Below, piece after piece: positions 60,361-64,000 of a stretch of DNA of 64,000 nt. Source of the stretch: Cristatella mucedo. Taxonomy: Eukaryota > Bryozoa > Phylactolaemata > Cristatellidae. A program made the position numbers and the translations under genes. The notes beneath the pieces were generated by a model. That model searched no databases. It was not told the origin of the DNA and saw only the letters and a list, made by a program, of their open reading frames with translations. Position 1 is the stretch's first letter, and every line of letters starts with the position of its first letter. The stretch spans positions 323,501 to 387,500 of the forward strand of contig WPIO01000042.1 in the NCBI GenBank assembly GCA_009760855.2. The letters are read 5' to 3'.

Positions 60361-61164
60361 AGGAGGGCTACTCCAAAACGACTTATTAGATTTAGCATAT
60401 TCAGCCCCCACTGTTGGGAGGTCTATTTTTAGCTAAGGAGCATAGCCAAAATCAGCATCATGCTTAGATACGAGTAGGACAGTTAGCCAAACTAGTTAGA
60501 AGCTACAAGCCAAGCTACTACATTGTTACGCACAGTCAGAATCTCATGACCCCTCAAACCTAAGACTAGGCAGATTCCATCCTTTTAGTCTAGATGCAAT
60601 CATTAGCACCGGCGTATTGCTCAATTAGCAAAATCGCTAGGCCAGTTACTGGATGTTTCAGATGTTCGCACGCGTGCCTTCGGCCATCTTTATGGGTCTG
60701 TCTGCAGCAAGTGGAAGCTAAACTTGCCAGGCTGCGGCCCCCATGTCAGTATTGTGCTTTAGGGCTGCGCACATTCTTGACCTAATACAATTGTCCGTAA
60801 TAGAGCAAGTAAATGAATAACAAACAAAACACACCCTGACTGATTTGGGTATCAAGTGCCGAACGGCAATAGCGCCATAGAGCGGCAGCTATAGAATTAA
60901 GGTCGAGACAGGAAGACCCGCTCGTGCTCCCTAGTTGTTCCAGGTTGCCATCGTTTACATGTTCGGCTTGAGTTTCAGTTAAGAGCTACAATGCCTGTCA
61001 ACATCTGCCCAACGGGCAACAGAGCGATCACACCGGAGGCATAGAGCAGCAGCAGCCTCGGGTGCAAAGTACTGCAGCACGAGGTTTCGAACACATATGA
61101 AAATTAAAAAATGTGTTCAACTATGGACACATAGCAGCAGGGCAGAGCACTGCAGGGACGACTC

Positions 61165-61167
<3 letters not shown>

Positions 61168-61208
<41 letters not shown>
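61168..61208 (+). repeat. (GA)n microsatellite
   Basis: A 40-base GA tract. Confidence 0.95.
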
Positions 61209-61209
<1 letters not shown>

Positions 61210-61892
61210 CGCGCACAGCTCTGCCTCTGTGAGGCTCTGATCTGGTGCAGCTGCCTTTACGTCTCAGATGGCTACAGTTCGGCAGAACAGCGATGAAGAC
61301 TGCTCGGCAAGGCCAGTGTGCAGGAATCTGCATAGGGGAGCCTCCTGTTTTGGCCACCGACCGGCCGCAAAGCCATGCTCCAAGCATCAGGCGGGGGGGG
61401 GGGGGTGGGGGGCTATTGCCCACAGAGCTAGCTCACAGCTGTGCTGCTGTTGCCAGTCATTTCACGTTTGCTTCGATCACCTAGAGTACCTGCCGTTTAC
61501 CTCTGGTTGGACTCTTGTTTGTGTGCTCGGCCACCTAAGAAGTAATTGACACTGTATTGGACACACAATTGGACCAAGCACAGAACGATCGACAGACAGC
61601 ACGTAGAAAAGTGGTGCAAAGGTTTTCGGAGTGGCGATAGGTCTGGCAAGCTTCGCGAATGCAGCCGCAGCTGTTACGTGGCTGCTGCTGCCGCTCCCGG
61701 CTCCAAGCTGCTGTACAGGCGGAGGCGATCTTCGAAAGAGCGGCCTTTCATATTGCTCGCGAATAGCCCTATCAGGGCACCGATAGGCGCCAGCTGCCGG
61801 CTGCCTCCACAAAACCGAAACCCTGGTGGGTGCTCTGTCAGTCACTGAAATACAAGCCCCATATCGTAACTGGGCTAAGTGGCCGGCAGCGA

Positions 61893-61893
<1 letters not shown>

Positions 61894-61924
<31 letters not shown>
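61894..61924 (+). repeat. G homopolymer (31)
   Basis: Thirty-one consecutive G, the longest mononucleotide run here, at the left edge of the CpG-rich block. Confidence 0.95.
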
Positions 61925-61925
<1 letters not shown>

Positions 61926-62283
61926 AAGAGGGGTCAGTTCCCAGCCAAAGTTATGCTGTGTCCTGCTCAACGAGGGGGCAGAGGTAAGCAGGCTGGCGGG
62001 CTACGCAGTGTCCAATGCTTCGCCTCATCGTTTAGCCCCTCTCGGCTTCGGCAACTGACTAAGATCGCCGGCGCCTAACTGGAGCGCTGCTGAAACAGCA
62101 TCCAGTTGCCGGCGATCGGATGGGGGCGGGCCGACCCGTCGTTACATGCCCCAGCGCGTCATAAAGTACAGCGTCCACTTTTGTTAGAAAACTTTTCTTC
62201 GGCCGCCGCTCTACGCCCGGCCAGCTACCGGGGAAGGAGGAGGAGCAGAGGTAGCGGTGCCGGCTACTCTTTTTCGCCCGAAT

Positions 62284-62343
62284 AGCGGTCGATTGCATGT
62301 AGCGTCGGCGGCCGGTCGCCGACGCTACATGCGATCGACCGCT
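62284..62343. repeat. 60-bp near-perfect palindrome
   Basis: Arms 62,284-62,310 and 62,317-62,343 are complementary at 26 of 27 positions, the exception being a T/G wobble. The six central bases GCCGGT can largely pair as well. The arm core is GCATGTAGCGTCGGCG. Confidence 0.93.
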
Positions 62344-63649
62344 GGCACGCGATGCCCGACGGAAGCTCGGCGCCGCTGCGGAGCGCCTACACCAGCCGAG
62401 CCTACACCAGCCGCTGTAGCAGCGTGGGCGAGCGACGGAAGAACCAACATGGACGGATGGGCACGACCTTAAGAGTCCGTGTGGGTGTGAATACGCGGCA
62501 GCGGCAGCGGGGGAGGGGGAGCGGGTATCACAGCACGCCCGAATCTCGCAGAATGAACCCCACCCCAGGCTGAGCTCAAACCTAGGGCCCTGCAGCGCGC
62601 GGCCGAATAAAAAGCGTTCGCCAGCGACTACGAGAAGTGGCAGCAGACGCTGCCGTGCAAGAAGCCGGCTGCTTGAGGCGCCGCCGCCACCGCCGACCTC
62701 CGGTTCGGCGCTCGGCTGCGGTTTCCTCATCCGAGCGCGCGCTCGCAGCTCGGGGATGAGCGTAGGTAGGGTCAGAGCAACCGAATCGCGCGGGTCGCAA
62801 CCGCTACAAAGCGACAGACTCAGGCTACGCCGTCGCTATTCAACAAAGCAATGCCAGGCGACGCTCGGCGAGGGGGCCAAAGGCCGGGCCGTGCCGGACG
62901 CGCAGACGCCGACACGCCGCGCGGCCGGCGACGCACCTGGAGCGAGAGACGTCGGCTCTCGTCGACCACTCAAGTTAACGCAGACGCCGCCGCACTCGCG
63001 ATCGTGGGTGGCGCAAGGCCGCGCGTGCGGGCGTATCCGCTGCGACCGACCGACCGGCCGACGTAGCGAGCTGAGCCCCCAGAGCGCTAGCTCGAGACGA
63101 CCGGACGGCAGCGAGCGAGAGAGCTTCAGTTGAGTCGACCGAGCCTGCCGGCAGCCCGTATCACCGGAAGCCAATCGCGGCAAATCCTAGCCCCTTCTTT
63201 GTCACGTGACGCGACAGGCACTCCGCTGGGGCTGGGGCTGCGGCTGTCGAACGCGTCGGCTTCGCCATTAATTAATGACTAGCCGACGCCTACTGGTCGA
63301 CGGAGCCTGACGCGCGTGCCGCGCGATGCGACTCTGCTGCCCCCTAAAGTCACGTGGCAGAATAGCACTTAAATTGCCTAGCCTGGCAGGTCGCCTGGCC
63401 GACGTTCTCTTCGGTCACGGATGTGGGCTACGGACGCGCGTAATTCACACCCAGTCGCTACGACCGCGCGTCGTTGTAGCAGAGCGCAGCATTGTAACCT
63501 TGCGCGCCGGACGCGCGCGAGAAGTGAGACTGCGTGCAAGCATCGTTTAACAGCCAAAGTCAACAAGCTATAAGGGTTGCCGTGGCTCTGGGCCTACGGC
63601 CGCGAGTGCACGCCGCGTGCGCCGCCGCTTAGCGCCGCTGCCCGGCTAA

Positions 63650-63689
63650 TGCGGCGTCGTTTGTTCCGCTATTGCGGCGTCGTTTGTTC
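63650..63689 (+). repeat. 17-bp direct repeat
   Basis: TGCGGCGTCGTTTGTTC occurs at 63,650-63,666 and 63,673-63,689. Confidence 0.9.
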
Positions 63690-64000
63690 GTGCAGCAACG
63701 TCAGATCTGCTACGGGCACAGTGCTCATGGCAGGCTGTTCAACGTGGTCGCCAGCGTAGGTTTATATTTACGTTAAATAAGCACGTTTTAGAGCTGCCTT
63801 TTTACCTCGGGGTTCATTATTTTGCGTTTAGTGTCTAGGTGGTGAACGTTAATGGGCTTAGCGGTTTAGCGGTTTTCAGTTTTTGGTTTTTGGCGCCGCG
63901 CTCTCGGCTCCTATCGAGCTACAAGCAGCGATGCGCCGCTCAGCGTCCGCTCAGCGTTCGCTCGCGACTGACGGTCGAGCGGCGGCGGAATTGAGCAGTG

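Larger units (their letters stand above)
61925..64000. promoter_or_regulatory. CpG-rich promoter-like block
   Basis: It is dense in CpG, particularly at 62,050-63,760, with CACGTG palindromes at about 63,204 and 63,353. No frame gives a recognisable protein and both strands have GC-driven open frames. It could be the distal promoter of GLCE (minus) and/or the start of a gene beyond the right edge. Confidence 0.45.

Overview
This is a stretch of nuclear DNA from an animal, most likely a marine invertebrate; I cannot name the phylum. The reasons are many short coding exons with GT-AG introns, tRNA-derived SINEs, CR1-like LINE debris and very abundant microsatellites. There are no bacterial operons, ribosome binding sites or organelle genes. 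The coding potential sits in three spliced genes, which I assembled from exons whose splice phases all agree. Nearly all other open frames are microsatellite translations, antisense shadows or retroelement debris.

Layout. (1) 443-11,791, minus strand: a compact eukaryotic NlpC/P60-fold protein in four exons, about 232 residues if the TGA at 443-445 is the real end. (2) About 11,200-12,950: a CpG-rich block that looks like the promoter of gene 1 and perhaps a shared divergent promoter with gene 2. (3) 15,990-39,651, plus strand: twelve recognised exons of a CEP126 (KIAA1377) homologue, about 1,322 residues from the first recognised exon; the exon with the start codon was not found. (4) 42,213-55,192, minus strand: a ten-exon, 738-residue D-glucuronyl C5-epimerase (GLCE), complete from a type II signal anchor to the stop. 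(5) About 61,900-64,000: a second CpG-rich block, perhaps the distal GLCE promoter or the start of a gene beyond the window.

Genes 2 and 3 converge. Their best poly(A) signals lie at 41,313-41,318 (plus) and 41,293-41,298 (minus), so the two messages probably overlap by tens of bases. The three genes do not form an obvious pathway: GLCE makes iduronic acid in heparan sulfate in the Golgi, CEP126 acts at the centrosome and cilium base, and the NlpC/P60 protein has no function I can assign.

Repeats. Two LINE families (A, with a conserved hairpin and an ATT-type tail; B, with a different 3' region) and two main tRNA-like SINE families fill the introns. SINE-2 carries the 3' end of LINE A, which suggests a SINE/LINE partnership. 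Other items of note are a 60-bp near-perfect palindrome at 62,284-62,343, a 21-bp minisatellite ending 14 bases before a CEP126 exon, a run of 31 G at 61,894-61,924, a nested LINE-in-SINE insertion with a 10-bp target duplication, and an inverted SINE pair. I found no CRISPR array, rRNA, genuine tRNA or convincing new defence or metabolic system.
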